Shown: positions 36,925 through 46,115, numbered from the stretch's first letter. The stretch is DNA of 64,000 nucleotides from G963664115 sp965263045 (GCA_965263045.1 CBDHGK010000041.1:3782001-3846000), one strand, 5' to 3'. Translations and numbers: made by a program. Notes: a model not told the origin generated them from the letters alone.

Positions 36925-37926
36925 ATGTCTATCGCCAGCGATGAAACCCGCTCCTTCTGGGTCGTCGAACCGGGCCGCGGCGAGATTCACACCGAAACCC
37001 TGGGGAAACCGACCGACACGGAAGTGCTGGTCCGAACACTGTACAGCGGCATCAGTCGTGGCACAGAAGCCCTGGTCTTCGATGGAGCGGTACCGTCAAG
37101 CGAGTTCGAACGGATGCGGGCGCCGTTTCAGATGGGCGACTTCCCTGCGCCCGTGAAGTATGGATACATCAATGTGGGCCTCGTGGAACAGGGGCCGTCC
37201 GGAATGCGGGGCCGGGCAGTCTTCTGCCTCTACCCCCATCAGACCCGTTACGTTGTGCCGGCCGACGCCGTGTATCTGGTACCTGACGACGTGCCCCCCG
37301 GACGCGCCGTGCTCGCGGCCAACCTCGAAAGCGCCATCAACGGAGTGTGGGATGCCGGCCCGAGCATTGGAGACCGGATCGCCATCGTCGGCGCAGGTAC
37401 GCTGGGATGTCTTGTAGCCTGGCTGACTGCGAAGATTCCAGGCTGCAGTGTCGAACTGGTCGACACCAACCCCGAAAAAGCTGACGTCGCCGCCGCGCTG
37501 GGCGTGAGTTTTCGATCGCCGCCCGACGCAAGGGCTGAAGCCGATCTGGTCATTCACACCAGCGCGACCGAGGCGGGCCTGTCCACCGCTCTCGGTCTCG
37601 CCGGATTCGAAGCGAAGGTCATCGAGCTGAGCTGGTATGGAAACCGTCGGCCTTCGGTACCACTGGGAGAGGCTTTCCACAGTCGCCGCCTGAGCCTGCG
37701 GGCATCCCAGGTCGGCGCCATCGCCCCAGGCCAGAGGACCCGCTGGACGCTGCGACGCCGTATGGAGTTGGTTTTCAGACTGCTCGGCGATTCTGGCCTG
37801 GACGCGCTGATCACCGGTGAAAGCGAATTCGACGAGTTGCCGACGCTCATGCGAACGCTTGCGACCACACCCGGGTCGACGTTGTGCCATCGCATCGTCT
37901 ACCCTCGGGCCATCGCCACAGACTGA
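36925..37926 (+). CDS. Zinc-type medium-chain dehydrogenase/reductase
   Basis: A 333-residue MDR-superfamily oxidoreductase. Visible: LVRTLYSGISRGTEALVF in the N-terminal part, KYGYINVGLVEQG, and the Rossmann motif IAIVGAGTLGCLVAWL with the acidic VELVDTNPEK. The catalytic Cys and the four-Cys structural zinc lobe of classical alcohol dehydrogenases are missing, so it belongs to a divergent, perhaps zinc-free, branch. Start ATG with GGGGAG 10-15 bases upstream. First gene of a four-gene operon with the pterin-synthase-like, glycosyltransferase and methyltransferase genes. Confidence 0.8.
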   Translation: MSIASDETRSFWVVEPGRGEIHTETLGKPTDTEVLVRTLYSGISRGTEALVFDGAVPSSEFERMRAPFQMGDFPAPVKYGYINVGLVEQGPSGMRGRAVFCLYPHQTRYVVPADAVYLVPDDVPPGRAVLAANLESAINGVWDAGPSIGDRIAIVGAGTLGCLVAWLTAKIPGCSVELVDTNPEKADVAAALGVSFRSPPDARAEADLVIHTSATEAGLSTALGLAGFEAKVIELSWYGNRRPSVPLGEAFHSRRLSLRASQVGAIAPGQRTRWTLRRRMELVFRLLGDSGLDALITGESEFDELPTLMRTLATTPGSTLCHRIVYPRAIATD

Positions 37927-37979
37927 AGGTTCGCCCGCACAGGTGTTTCGCCGAGACGATGGGCGAGGAGTAACGGATC

Positions 37980-38390
37980 ATGTACAGCGTTTGCGTTCGC
38001 GACCACTTCATGATTGCGCACAGTTTCGACGGCGAAGTATTCGGTCCCGCCGAACGTCTTCACGGCGCCACGTATGTGGTCGATGTCGAGTTGCGCCGGA
38101 GTGAACTCGACGAAGACGGCGTCGTCGTCGACATCGGTCTGGCCGGCCAGGCGCTCGATCGGGTGCTCTCAGAGCTCAATTACCGCAACCTCGACGAGGA
38201 GCCTGCCATGACCGGGCGAAACACGACGACAGAGTTTCTCGCACGCTTCGTCTTCGATCGCCTGGCCCGACGAATTTGGAGTGGCGATCTCGGCGACGGT
38301 GCGCGGGGACTGGTATCAATGCGCGTGACCCTGCACGAATCCCACATCGCATGGGCGGCATACGAGAACGAACTCACGGATCAACATTAG
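37980..38390 (+). CDS. Atypical 6-pyruvoyl-tetrahydropterin synthase/QueD family protein
   Basis: A 136-residue T-fold protein. It has DHFMIAHSF (His14, the first zinc ligand), RLHGATYVVDVEL (His28) and a C-terminal ESHIAWAAYE that matches the substrate-binding Glu block. Two expected residues are changed: the third zinc His of HGH is Ala30, and the catalytic Cys four residues before His28 is Ala24. It therefore probably does not perform the standard PTPS or QueD reaction. The likely substrate is still a pterin- or pyrimidine-like compound. It ends by overlapping the glycosyltransferase start by one base (TAGTG). Confidence 0.75.
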   Translation: MYSVCVRDHFMIAHSFDGEVFGPAERLHGATYVVDVELRRSELDEDGVVVDIGLAGQALDRVLSELNYRNLDEEPAMTGRNTTTEFLARFVFDRLARRIWSGDLGDGARGLVSMRVTLHESHIAWAAYENELTDQH

Positions 38391-39526
38391 TGTGGGACCA
38401 CACGACAGGTTCGGCCACGGATCGTCGGGCCGGCGCGATGACCCTGCTCCTGCCAGGTGATCCCGAGACCCAGACCGGAGGCTATATCTATGACCGGCGC
38501 ATCGCAAACGGGCTGCGACAACTGGGCTGGGACATCGACGTGTACTCGCTCGATGTGAGTTTTCCGCAACCGACCTCATCGGCGCTGGTTCATGCCCGCA
38601 GCGTACTCGCCGGTATACCGGACGGGCAAATCGTCGTCATCGACAGCCTCGCACTCGGAGGCATGGCGATGCTCCTGGAGGCGGAAGCGGAGCGCCTCTG
38701 TCTCGTCGCCCTGGTCCATCATCCCGTCGCCCTGGAAACGGGCCTCGACGCGGACACCGCACGAAACGCCCGGGCATCGGAATGCAACGCGCTCAATTTC
38801 GTACGACGGGTCGTGGTGACGAGTCCGTGGACATCGCGAATGCTGGGTGAATTCGGTGTAACCACCGATCGGATCCGTGTCGTGTCGCCGGGTGTCGACA
38901 CCCTGTCTGGCCCCGAAACCATACGGACATCCCAAACCGGATCTCAGGGCCGTCAAAGGGCTGGCAAGGCTTCGTTGAATCTGCTATGCGTGGCCACTTT
39001 GACGCAGCGCAAAGGACACGATGTGCTGTTCGATGCGCTGGCCGAACTGGGCGACCGGAGATGGCATCTGAACTGCGTCGGTAGCCTGACCCGCGACTCC
39101 CCGACCGCAGCCTTGTTGCGCCAACGGATCGAGCGGCTGGGACTCGGCCCGAAGATAAGCTTGCTCGGGGAAGTCGATCCAGCTGAGCTTGAACGCCAGT
39201 ACGCACGCTGCGACCTGTTCGTGCTCGCTTCCCATCTGGAAGGTTACGGAATGGCGCTGGCCGAAGCCATCGCGAATGGCATACCGGTCGTCAGCACGCG
39301 GGCTGCGGCGATCCCCGAGACGGTGCCCGCAGATGCGGGCGTCCTGGTGCCCCCGGGAGATGTCCCCGCCCTGGCAAAAGCACTGGCAGCGCTCATGGAC
39401 GATCCGAATGCCCTTCGACTGTTGACTTCGAACGCGCTCGCGGCACGCTCGCAACTTCCGAACTGGAACCAAAGCTCGACGCAGTTCGCCGCCGCTCTCC
39501 AGGATCTGGTCGGAGCGGAATCGTGA
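38390..39526 (+). CDS. Glycosyltransferase family 4 protein
   Basis: A GT-B fold glycosyltransferase of about 378 residues. N-terminal domain: LLLPGDPETQTGGYIYDRRI; C-terminal domain: LLCVATLTQRKGHDVLFDAL and the donor-binding SHLEGYGMALAEAIANGIPVV with the E-x7-E pattern. It transfers a sugar from an NDP-sugar. The start taken is the GTG that overlaps the upstream stop by one base; an ATG at 38435 is an alternative. The 4-bp overlap with the methyltransferase gene indicates coupling. Confidence 0.85.
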   Translation: MWDHTTGSATDRRAGAMTLLLPGDPETQTGGYIYDRRIANGLRQLGWDIDVYSLDVSFPQPTSSALVHARSVLAGIPDGQIVVIDSLALGGMAMLLEAEAERLCLVALVHHPVALETGLDADTARNARASECNALNFVRRVVVTSPWTSRMLGEFGVTTDRIRVVSPGVDTLSGPETIRTSQTGSQGRQRAGKASLNLLCVATLTQRKGHDVLFDALAELGDRRWHLNCVGSLTRDSPTAALLRQRIERLGLGPKISLLGEVDPAELERQYARCDLFVLASHLEGYGMALAEAIANGIPVVSTRAAAIPETVPADAGVLVPPGDVPALAKALAALMDDPNALRLLTSNALAARSQLPNWNQSSTQFAAALQDLVGAES

Positions 39527-40413
39527 AGGGGTTTTCGCTCGACTGGCTCGGACTGAGGGAACCCCTGGACATGGAATCACGGTCGCCTGAACTGGGGGCG
39601 ATTGTCGCCCAAGCGCTGCGCCACACTGAATCCCGCGACGGGCCAATAGACGTCGTCGATCTCGGGGCGGGCACGGGTGCCAACCTGCGTTACCTGGCAC
39701 CACTGCTCGGCGGCCCTCAGAACTGGCTGTTGGCCGAGGAGGATTCGTCGCTCATCGACGCCGTGAACCCCCGGATGCGGATCTGGGCAGATTCCAACGG
39801 CGCCCACGTTTCCGAACGTCACGGGCGACTGATCGTTCACGCAACCCATTTCGAGTGCCGTATCCGCTGTGTGGGTGTCGATGTGGCGGCGGAACTCGAT
39901 CGCGTGAATCTACCCCGGCGATGTCTGGTGACCGCATCGGCACTACTCGATCTGGTGTCGGAAAACTGGCTGGACCAACTGGCCCATCGTTCAATGCGTG
40001 CCGGAGCTTCTGTGTGTTTCACCCTGACCTACAACGGGCGCATCCGCCCTACGCCCGTGGAACCGGAGGATCGGACTGCCGCTGAACTGTTCAACAGACA
40101 CCAGCTGGGGGATAAGGGTTTCGGTCCGGCACTCGGTCCCGATGCAGGACGGCGCGGCGCGGAGATTTTTGAAAACTGCGGCTATCGCACCCGCAGCGGC
40201 GGGAGCGACTGGCGTATCAAACCGGGTCAACGCGCGCTGCAGCGGGCCCTGCTCGACGATTGGTTCGATGCTGTGATCGAAATCGATCCCGACCGGGCCG
40301 GGGAGTTGCGAAACTGGCGGGACCGACGCCGGGCCCATATCGACGCCAACCGATCTGAGTTTATCGTTGGACACACCGACGTGATCGGCTGGCCGGGACC
40401 CGGCGCACGGTAG
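39523..40413 (+). CDS. Class I SAM-dependent methyltransferase-like protein
   Basis: A 296-residue protein with motif I VVDLGAGTGANLRYL near residue 45, then WLLAEEDSSLID and later CLVTASALLDLVSENWLD (motifs II to IV). The family is broad; the acceptor is unknown. It starts at a GTG overlapping the glycosyltransferase stop by 4 bp and closes the operon of dehydrogenase, T-fold protein, glycosyltransferase and methyltransferase. Confidence 0.75.
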   Translation: MKGFSLDWLGLREPLDMESRSPELGAIVAQALRHTESRDGPIDVVDLGAGTGANLRYLAPLLGGPQNWLLAEEDSSLIDAVNPRMRIWADSNGAHVSERHGRLIVHATHFECRIRCVGVDVAAELDRVNLPRRCLVTASALLDLVSENWLDQLAHRSMRAGASVCFTLTYNGRIRPTPVEPEDRTAAELFNRHQLGDKGFGPALGPDAGRRGAEIFENCGYRTRSGGSDWRIKPGQRALQRALLDDWFDAVIEIDPDRAGELRNWRDRRRAHIDANRSEFIVGHTDVIGWPGPGAR

Positions 40414-40533
40414 AACCCGAAGATTCTCGAATCGGATCGACATCTGATTCCGGAGGGTCTCACCACCCATCGGCGCCGTCACAATGGACAGAATGAACTG
40501 CGGACCCGGGATCGCCCTCCCGCTTCCGTCCGG

Positions 40534-40962
40534 CTATAGGCGCGCTGCCTCGCCCTGAAAGTGCCGCTTCGCAAGAAAGCACCCCAGAAAAGCGGGTATG
40601 GCCATCATCAGGTGGTTCCGCTCGGCACCCCAGCTCGGTGCGCCCAACTCCTGCATGAACGGCGTGCCGACCCAGAACGGCCCATAGAATCCGATCATCA
40701 GAATGAGCACGACCCACCATGTGACCGGAGTTCGGACACGCTGGGCAGCGAACAAGATCACAAGGATGGCCGCCATCGCGCCAAAATCGCCGCCGAGTTC
40801 CCTGAAGAAATGGTGCCAGCTGTGCGTTTCGATTCCCGCGACGAGCAGGTGCCGATCACTACCAATGTGCCTCGCCGTTGCACTCAAGCTGCCCCAGCCG
40901 AGCAGGAAACCGAGGATCACCAGAACCCGGGCAGTCCAGAAATTGGTCAAGATGCTCTTCAT
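40534..40962 (-). CDS. Small four-helix membrane protein of unknown function
   Basis: A 142-residue protein with four hydrophobic segments (about 10-28, 60-76, 82-97, 118-132). A GGGGGC site precedes the ATG. The segment ETHSWHHFFRELGGDFGAM between the first two helices has several His and acidic residues that might bind a metal or haem, but no family was recognised. It stands alone, upstream of repeat copy 4. Confidence 0.55.
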   Translation of the reverse strand: MKSILTNFWTARVLVILGFLLGWGSLSATARHIGSDRHLLVAGIETHSWHHFFRELGGDFGAMAAILVILFAAQRVRTPVTWWVVLILMIGFYGPFWVGTPFMQELGAPSWGAERNHLMMAIPAFLGCFLAKRHFQGEAARL

Positions 40963-40994
40963 CGTTGCCCCCTTGAATTTTTCTCACACGCATT

Positions 40995-41219
40995 CTAGCA
41001 GCCCATGGCAGAAGTCTCGATGGTCGCGCGCTGCGGTCTTCAGGTTACGGGCGCGAAGTGAGGAACGGGCACCGAGGTTTGTGACCGAGGCCGCGGGCGC
41101 CGTCTTTTCTTCGTGACCCGTCCTACTCAATGCCGGACAAAGCCCGTGGGGCGCCTGCAGCCTCCGTTTGAAACGTCGGTGGCCCCCCTGCGCCCGCAAG
41201 ACCGCAGCCACGGGCTGGG
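40995..41219. repeat. MITE-like element, copy 4 (internally deleted)
   Basis: About 225 bp in the orientation of copy 1. Left end CTAGCAGCCCATGGCAGA; the right end is degenerate (GCAGCCACGGGCTGGG) and lacks CTAG. The half carrying ACGGGGCCGTCTTCG is missing, while the 65-bp segment shared with copy 2 is kept. An old, decayed copy. Confidence 0.75.
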
Positions 41220-41248
41220 GATCTCCAGGTAAACGGTCCCCGGTCGGC

Positions 41249-42700
41249 TCACCACTTCAAGATCACAACGCGCTTGTCGGTGAAGAAATCAATCGCGTCC
41301 TGGCCTTGAGCCTTGAGGTCGCCGTAGAAAGAACCCCGTGAACCACCGAAGGGGAAAAATGCCATCGGGCCGACGACTCCGATGTTGATGCCGATCATGC
41401 TGATCCCTGCCCAGTACCGAAACTCCCGGGCGATGCGCCCGCTCGCAGTGAAGATGGAAACGGCATTGCCATATTGGTTCTGGTGGATAAGGTCCAGCGC
41501 CTCATCCAGGCTGGCCGCATGACTCAGGCTGGCAACGGGCCCGAAGATTTCTTCTCTGCCGATGATCATACCGGGTTTCACGTTTTCGAAGACCGTAGGC
41601 CCGACCCAGTGACCCGACGGGTGCGAAGCAACGGAGCAGTTCCGTCCATCCAGGACCGGTGCGTCTCCTTCCCCCGCCCCCTGGGCGATGAACTGCTCGA
41701 CCCGGTCACGGTGTCGGGCCGAAATCAGGGGGCCCATATCAGTTTCGGCATCGAGACCATCTCCCAGTTTCAGCGACCGGGCGAGGTCGAGAACGCGCTC
41801 CCGCATCGGCGCGTACGCCGCACCGATTCCAACGACGACGCTCCCGGCCAGACAACGTTGACCCGATGCGCCGTACACCGACGAGATCACCGCTTCCGCC
41901 GTCTGGTCGAAATCCGCATCGGGAAACACGACGATGTGGTTCTTTGCGCCTCCCAGGGCCTGCACCCGTTTTCCCGCCGCCGCCGCATTTCTGTAGACGC
42001 TCCGGGCGACGGGACTCGATCCGACGAAAGAAACGCCGACGATATCGGGATTGTCGATCAAAGCGTCCACCACCCTGCGATCGCCGTGCACGACGTTGAG
42101 CACGCCGGGCGGCAGCCCGGCTTCGGTGGCAAGATCTACGATCCGCTGATGGGTCAGCGGGTCCTGTTCGCTCGGTTTGAGTATGACCGTGTTGCCCGTA
42201 GCCACGGCGTAGGGCCAGAACCAGAGCGGTATCATCACCGGAAAGTTATACGGCGTGACTACGGCAAAAACTCCCAGGGGCTGGCGAATCGTTTCGCAAT
42301 CTATCCCGGCCGCCACGTCCTCCAGCGTCGTCCCCTGCATCAGAGTTGGAATACCGCAGGCATGTTCCACGTTCTCGATGCCTCGCCGGATTTCTCCCCT
42401 CGACTCCCGGACTGTCTTTCCGTGTTCGAGGGTCAGGCTTCGACAGAGGTCTTCGAGATTCTCTTCCAGCAACATCTTGAGCCGAAACAAGACGCGGGCA
42501 CGTTCCACTGGCGATGTTTCGCGCCATCCGGAGGTCGCCTTCCCGGCTGCATCGACCGCCTTCCGGACTTCAGTCAATCCGCTGAGCGGCACCCGGCCAA
42601 TTGTTTCGGTTGTGGCGGGGTTCTCCACAATGAGTGTGTCGGCACCGGATGCGTCGACCCAATTGCCACCGATAAAGTTCGGGATCGCTGCTCCTGTCAT
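41249..42700 (-). CDS. mmsA: CoA-acylating methylmalonate/malonate-semialdehyde dehydrogenase
   Basis: A 483-residue aldehyde dehydrogenase of the MMSDH branch. The catalytic Cys is Cys283 in GASGQRCLAG. The usual general-base Glu motif is replaced by ALGGAKNH, the hallmark of CoA-acylating MMSDH, and PYNFPVMIPLWFWPYA and FTDKRVV near the end match the family. It converts methylmalonate or malonate semialdehyde with NAD and CoA to propionyl- or acetyl-CoA. Last gene of a four-gene operon; its start overlaps the symporter stop by 4 bp (ATGA). Confidence 0.9.
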   Translation of the reverse strand: MTGAAIPNFIGGNWVDASGADTLIVENPATTETIGRVPLSGLTEVRKAVDAAGKATSGWRETSPVERARVLFRLKMLLEENLEDLCRSLTLEHGKTVRESRGEIRRGIENVEHACGIPTLMQGTTLEDVAAGIDCETIRQPLGVFAVVTPYNFPVMIPLWFWPYAVATGNTVILKPSEQDPLTHQRIVDLATEAGLPPGVLNVVHGDRRVVDALIDNPDIVGVSFVGSSPVARSVYRNAAAAGKRVQALGGAKNHIVVFPDADFDQTAEAVISSVYGASGQRCLAGSVVVGIGAAYAPMRERVLDLARSLKLGDGLDAETDMGPLISARHRDRVEQFIAQGAGEGDAPVLDGRNCSVASHPSGHWVGPTVFENVKPGMIIGREEIFGPVASLSHAASLDEALDLIHQNQYGNAVSIFTASGRIAREFRYWAGISMIGINIGVVGPMAFFPFGGSRGSFYGDLKAQGQDAIDFFTDKRVVILKW

Positions 42701-44232
42701 TTGCGTTCACCCTCGGGGATCAAGTGATCATCAGCGCCGCCACAGCGAGCAGAAGAAAACGGCCCACCGACAGCACGGCGGACCGCGTCCAACTCCAAAT
42801 CCGCACCGTGAGGCGGTTTCGTCGCGAAACTTACGGCTATCGTGACGAGAAAGCCCGCGGCGAAGCCCGGAATCATCTCGTAAAGGTCGTAAAAGCGCTC
42901 TTTGAAAATCAACACCCAGACCACGGTTGTGAGAAAGCCTGCGATCATCCCACAGATGGCACCGGCCCGCGTCGTGCGCTTCCAGAACAACGAGCACAGG
43001 ATAACGGGTGTAAATGCCGAGGCCAGGCCCGACCAGGCAAACAACACGAACCAGAAGATCGTCCGACTCTCCATCAACGCCGTGATCAACCCGCCCAGAC
43101 CGATAACGATCGTCAGCGCCCGGCCGAGCGAAGCCAGTCGAAGATCGGAAAGGTCCGGCCTGAAAACCTGCCCGACGACGTCTCTGACAACGGCCGATGA
43201 GGCCAGGATCAGGAGCGAGTCCACGGTCGACATGATGGCGGCAAGGACCACTACCAGTACGATTCCAGTCACGATGGGCGGGAACAGCGCCGTGGACATG
43301 ACAGGAAGCACTGTTTCAGCGTCCGCCAGGCCCGGGAAGAGAAAACGCCCGGCGACGCCCGTCAGTACGGCGCCGATATCGAACACGATAATGCAAACGA
43401 CTGCGATGGGCCCGCCTTTCAGGATCTGGCCCCGGTCTCTGGCCGACATGAATCGCGTCAATAACTGGGGCGCTCCCAGGAATGCCAGGCCGATTCCCGC
43501 GAAACCGACGGCACTGGCAAACCCGGCGATGGTCATACCATGGCCACCCATTGGTGTCAGCAGCGCCGGATCGATCGCTGCGATCCCATTCATGAGTTCG
43601 CGCCATCCTCCCGCCTGCCAGATTCCAACAATCGGAAGCAGCAGGAGACTGGCAAACATCAGCACACCTTGCAGCAGGTCGCTGTAGGCGACGGCCTTGA
43701 ACCCGCCGATAGACGTGTAGAGGAGAATCACGATGGCGCCGATGACGACGCCCCCTTCGTAGCTCGTCCCCAGGAAGGCAGAAAAAGCCTTTCCCGACGT
43801 GGTCAGCTGGGCGGCCGTGTAGGCGCCTACCATGGAAAAAATAATGACGGCGCTGACCAAACGAATCGAGTGCGTGCGATCCTGAAAACGGTCGCTCAGG
43901 TAGTCGGGAACCGTGATCGCATCGTAGCGATCGGTGAAGGTCTTAAATGGACGGGCCACGACCGACCAGGCGAGGGCGACACCCAGCACCTCACCGAGAA
44001 CGATCCAGAGGGCGTGAAAGCCGACCATGTAGCCCATCCCGGTGAGACCCAGCAGGAGCCAAGCGCTTTCGCCCGTCGTATTGGCCGAAAAAGCGATCAC
44101 CCAGGATGGAAGAGTCTTATCGGCGAGATAGAATCCGGCGACCGACTGCGTATCCCGGCTCGCCCACCAGCCAATTCCAATAAGGATGATGAAGTAGACG
44201 CAGAGGACACCGATCACCTCAGGTTCAGCCAT
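42697..44232 (-). CDS. Sodium:solute symporter (SSS family, PutP-like)
   Basis: A 511-residue transporter with about 13 membrane helices. It opens with IGWWASRDTQSVAGFYLADKTLP and SANTTGESAWLLLGLTG, typical of PutP/SSS proteins; AAIMSTVDSLLILASSAVV carries the conserved Ser of the second sodium site. The surrounding operon implies a beta-amino acid or other amino acid as the substrate rather than proline. The first codons overlap the 49-residue gene upstream by 8 bp and the last codons overlap mmsA by 4 bp. Confidence 0.85.
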   Translation of the reverse strand: MAEPEVIGVLCVYFIILIGIGWWASRDTQSVAGFYLADKTLPSWVIAFSANTTGESAWLLLGLTGMGYMVGFHALWIVLGEVLGVALAWSVVARPFKTFTDRYDAITVPDYLSDRFQDRTHSIRLVSAVIIFSMVGAYTAAQLTTSGKAFSAFLGTSYEGGVVIGAIVILLYTSIGGFKAVAYSDLLQGVLMFASLLLLPIVGIWQAGGWRELMNGIAAIDPALLTPMGGHGMTIAGFASAVGFAGIGLAFLGAPQLLTRFMSARDRGQILKGGPIAVVCIIVFDIGAVLTGVAGRFLFPGLADAETVLPVMSTALFPPIVTGIVLVVVLAAIMSTVDSLLILASSAVVRDVVGQVFRPDLSDLRLASLGRALTIVIGLGGLITALMESRTIFWFVLFAWSGLASAFTPVILCSLFWKRTTRAGAICGMIAGFLTTVVWVLIFKERFYDLYEMIPGFAAGFLVTIAVSFATKPPHGADLELDAVRRAVGGPFSSARCGGADDHLIPEGERK

Positions 44233-44374
44233 CGTTGCTGTGTCCCCGCCGCGGGCCGGTTTCCCTGCGTTCGGCGCTCGAGTGGATTCTGTAGTGCGCC
44301 AGGATCAGGGCCAGGCCCCCCAACGTCGCCGCGGCCATCAGGATCCAGGTGACGAAGGGAAGACCTGCGATCAT
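44225..44374 (-). CDS. 49-residue membrane protein, probable symporter partner
   Basis: A small gene between the aminotransferase and the symporter. It begins MIAGLPFVTWILM and has one helix of about 20 hydrophobic residues, then a basic cytoplasmic tail (HSSAERRETGPRR). Its ATG overlaps the aminotransferase stop by 4 bp (ATGA), and its TGA overlaps the symporter start by 8 bp, so it is placed for coupled translation. No family was recognised. Small one-helix proteins beside SSS transporters can act as accessory subunits, which is the inference here. Confidence 0.65.
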   Translation of the reverse strand: MIAGLPFVTWILMAAATLGGLALILAHYRIHSSAERRETGPRRGHSNDG

Positions 44375-45681
44375 GGTTTCTCATTGTCGACATTGGCGCA
44401 TGCACGGGACAGCCGTATAAGCGCCTCGTCGATCTCGTCCTCTGAAATCAGCAGGGACGAACCCAGGCGGATGACCTGCCCATAGAGGCCGCCGATGCCG
44501 ACAAGGAGTCGCTCATCCCGGGTCCGGTGGAGCAGCGCATTGGCCAGTTCCGGGGCCGGCTCTTTCGTCGAAGGATCTCGCACCAGTTCCATGGCCTGCA
44601 TCAACCCCATGCCCCGGACTTCCCCGATCCACGGGTATTCTGTGGCCAGGGTTTCCATACCACGGCGCAGTTGATCGCCTCTCTCCCGGGCACGGACCGG
44701 TACGTTCTCCGCGACCATCACATTCAACACGGTCGACATCGCGGCCATGCAAACCGGGTTTCCGCCGAAGGTGGAAATCGTTTTTCCCCGCCAACGGCTC
44801 GCGATTACATCCGTGGTTACCGTGGCCGCGACCGGTAAGCCTCCGGCGATTCCCTTCGCCACGACCATGATGTCTGGAATCACGTCCCAGTGTTCTATTC
44901 CGAACCAGTGATCCCCTGTGCGACCGAAGCCGGTCTGGACTTCGTCGGAGATGAAGAGTCCTCCGTATGATCGGATCACTTCGGCCATGCGCTTGTAATA
45001 GCCGCGCGGCGGAACAATATAGCCCCCGACGCCCAACAGCGTCTCGGCGATAAATGCGGCGGGCTCTCCGTTAGTCGTAGTCTCGATGACGTCGATGAGA
45101 TCCTTGGCATAAATATCGACCAATTCGCCATCGGACACATCACCAAAGGGGGCACGGTAGGGGTAGGGCGAAAGCGCATGGCTGATACCTGCCACGTTGC
45201 TGGGCAAGGGCCTCCAGCTCGCCTGGGCCGTCAGCGACGTGGGAGTCCTGCCATGGTAGCCATGACGCAGGGCCACGATTTCGCTGCGGCCCGTGTACAA
45301 CCGCGCCGCGATCAGAGCCGTCTCGATCGCTTCGGTTCCGCTGTTCGTGAAGAAGGTCCGGCAGAGGTTCCCGGGGGCAATTTCGGCGAGACCCCGGGCT
45401 GCGTCCACATGCTTCTCGGTCAGGTACAGGGTCGAAACATGACCGAGGCGCGACACCTGATCCTGCACGGCTGATACGACATCAGGATGGCAGTGACCCA
45501 GCGACGTCGTCAGGATGCCGGCAAACAGGTCCAGGTACTGTTCCCCGTTGACGTCGTACACCCAGCTCCCGGAACCTTCAGCGAGCGCAAGCGGCTCCTC
45601 GTATAGAGGCTGCACACAGTCAAAGAGATATTTCCGCTGTTCCGCGAAGATCTCCGCAGCACGACTCGCAAGGGTTGCCAT
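44371..45681 (-). CDS. Class III aminotransferase (beta-alanine/omega-amino acid:pyruvate or AGXT2-like)
   Basis: A 436-residue PLP enzyme of fold type I. PLP contacts: TNSGTEAIETAL near 113-122, Asp246 in ISDEVQTGFGRTG and Lys276 in VVAKGIAGG. The chosen ATG follows AGGAGA by six to seven bases; upstream ATGs would add 33 residues without family pattern. It heads an operon with a small membrane protein, an SSS symporter and MMSDH. The simplest reading is import of a beta-amino acid such as beta-alanine or 3-aminoisobutyrate, transamination to the semialdehyde, and oxidation to an acyl-CoA. Confidence 0.88.
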   Translation of the reverse strand: MATLASRAAEIFAEQRKYLFDCVQPLYEEPLALAEGSGSWVYDVNGEQYLDLFAGILTTSLGHCHPDVVSAVQDQVSRLGHVSTLYLTEKHVDAARGLAEIAPGNLCRTFFTNSGTEAIETALIAARLYTGRSEIVALRHGYHGRTPTSLTAQASWRPLPSNVAGISHALSPYPYRAPFGDVSDGELVDIYAKDLIDVIETTTNGEPAAFIAETLLGVGGYIVPPRGYYKRMAEVIRSYGGLFISDEVQTGFGRTGDHWFGIEHWDVIPDIMVVAKGIAGGLPVAATVTTDVIASRWRGKTISTFGGNPVCMAAMSTVLNVMVAENVPVRARERGDQLRRGMETLATEYPWIGEVRGMGLMQAMELVRDPSTKEPAPELANALLHRTRDERLLVGIGGLYGQVIRLGSSLLISEDEIDEALIRLSRACANVDNEKP

Positions 45682-46115
45682 CCGCCGTCTCCTGGTTTCG
45701 GCATTGGGGTAGGGCACTAAACGACATCGTTCCATCAACTTCCCACCTACCCGGGGTGAGACATGGCCCTGCACACTCACCGTGAGAGAGCCCGATTGTA
45801 TACAGGTTTGCCTACGGTAGTGCTCAAAAAAATCCGGCTGAGGATCGCGCCAACCGGTGGTGCGGGATGAAGACCAGATCCGTCGGTCTACATCACTCGG
45901 CCGCGGTCAGCATTTCCTGCTGATTTCCTCGATCATTCAGAATCTATTCCGAAAGAGAAGGCGCCGAATCCGCGCAGGTCCACAACGGACGCTACGCATC
46001 CGATCATTCACCGAAGGGCCATCTGTCACGGAGGTCTGTTGGGTAACCTCCGAGCCCATCCGCCTCACGCAGGTTCGGTTGAGAGTGTCTGCAAGTTATA
46101 GCAATGATGTAGGCG
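45682..46115. other. Intergenic region, nothing recognised
   Basis: A 434-bp stretch between the minus-strand aminotransferase gene and the ligase remnant on the plus strand. No gene recognised. It likely includes the catabolic operon promoter and a deletion junction upstream of the ligase remnant. Confidence 0.4.
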
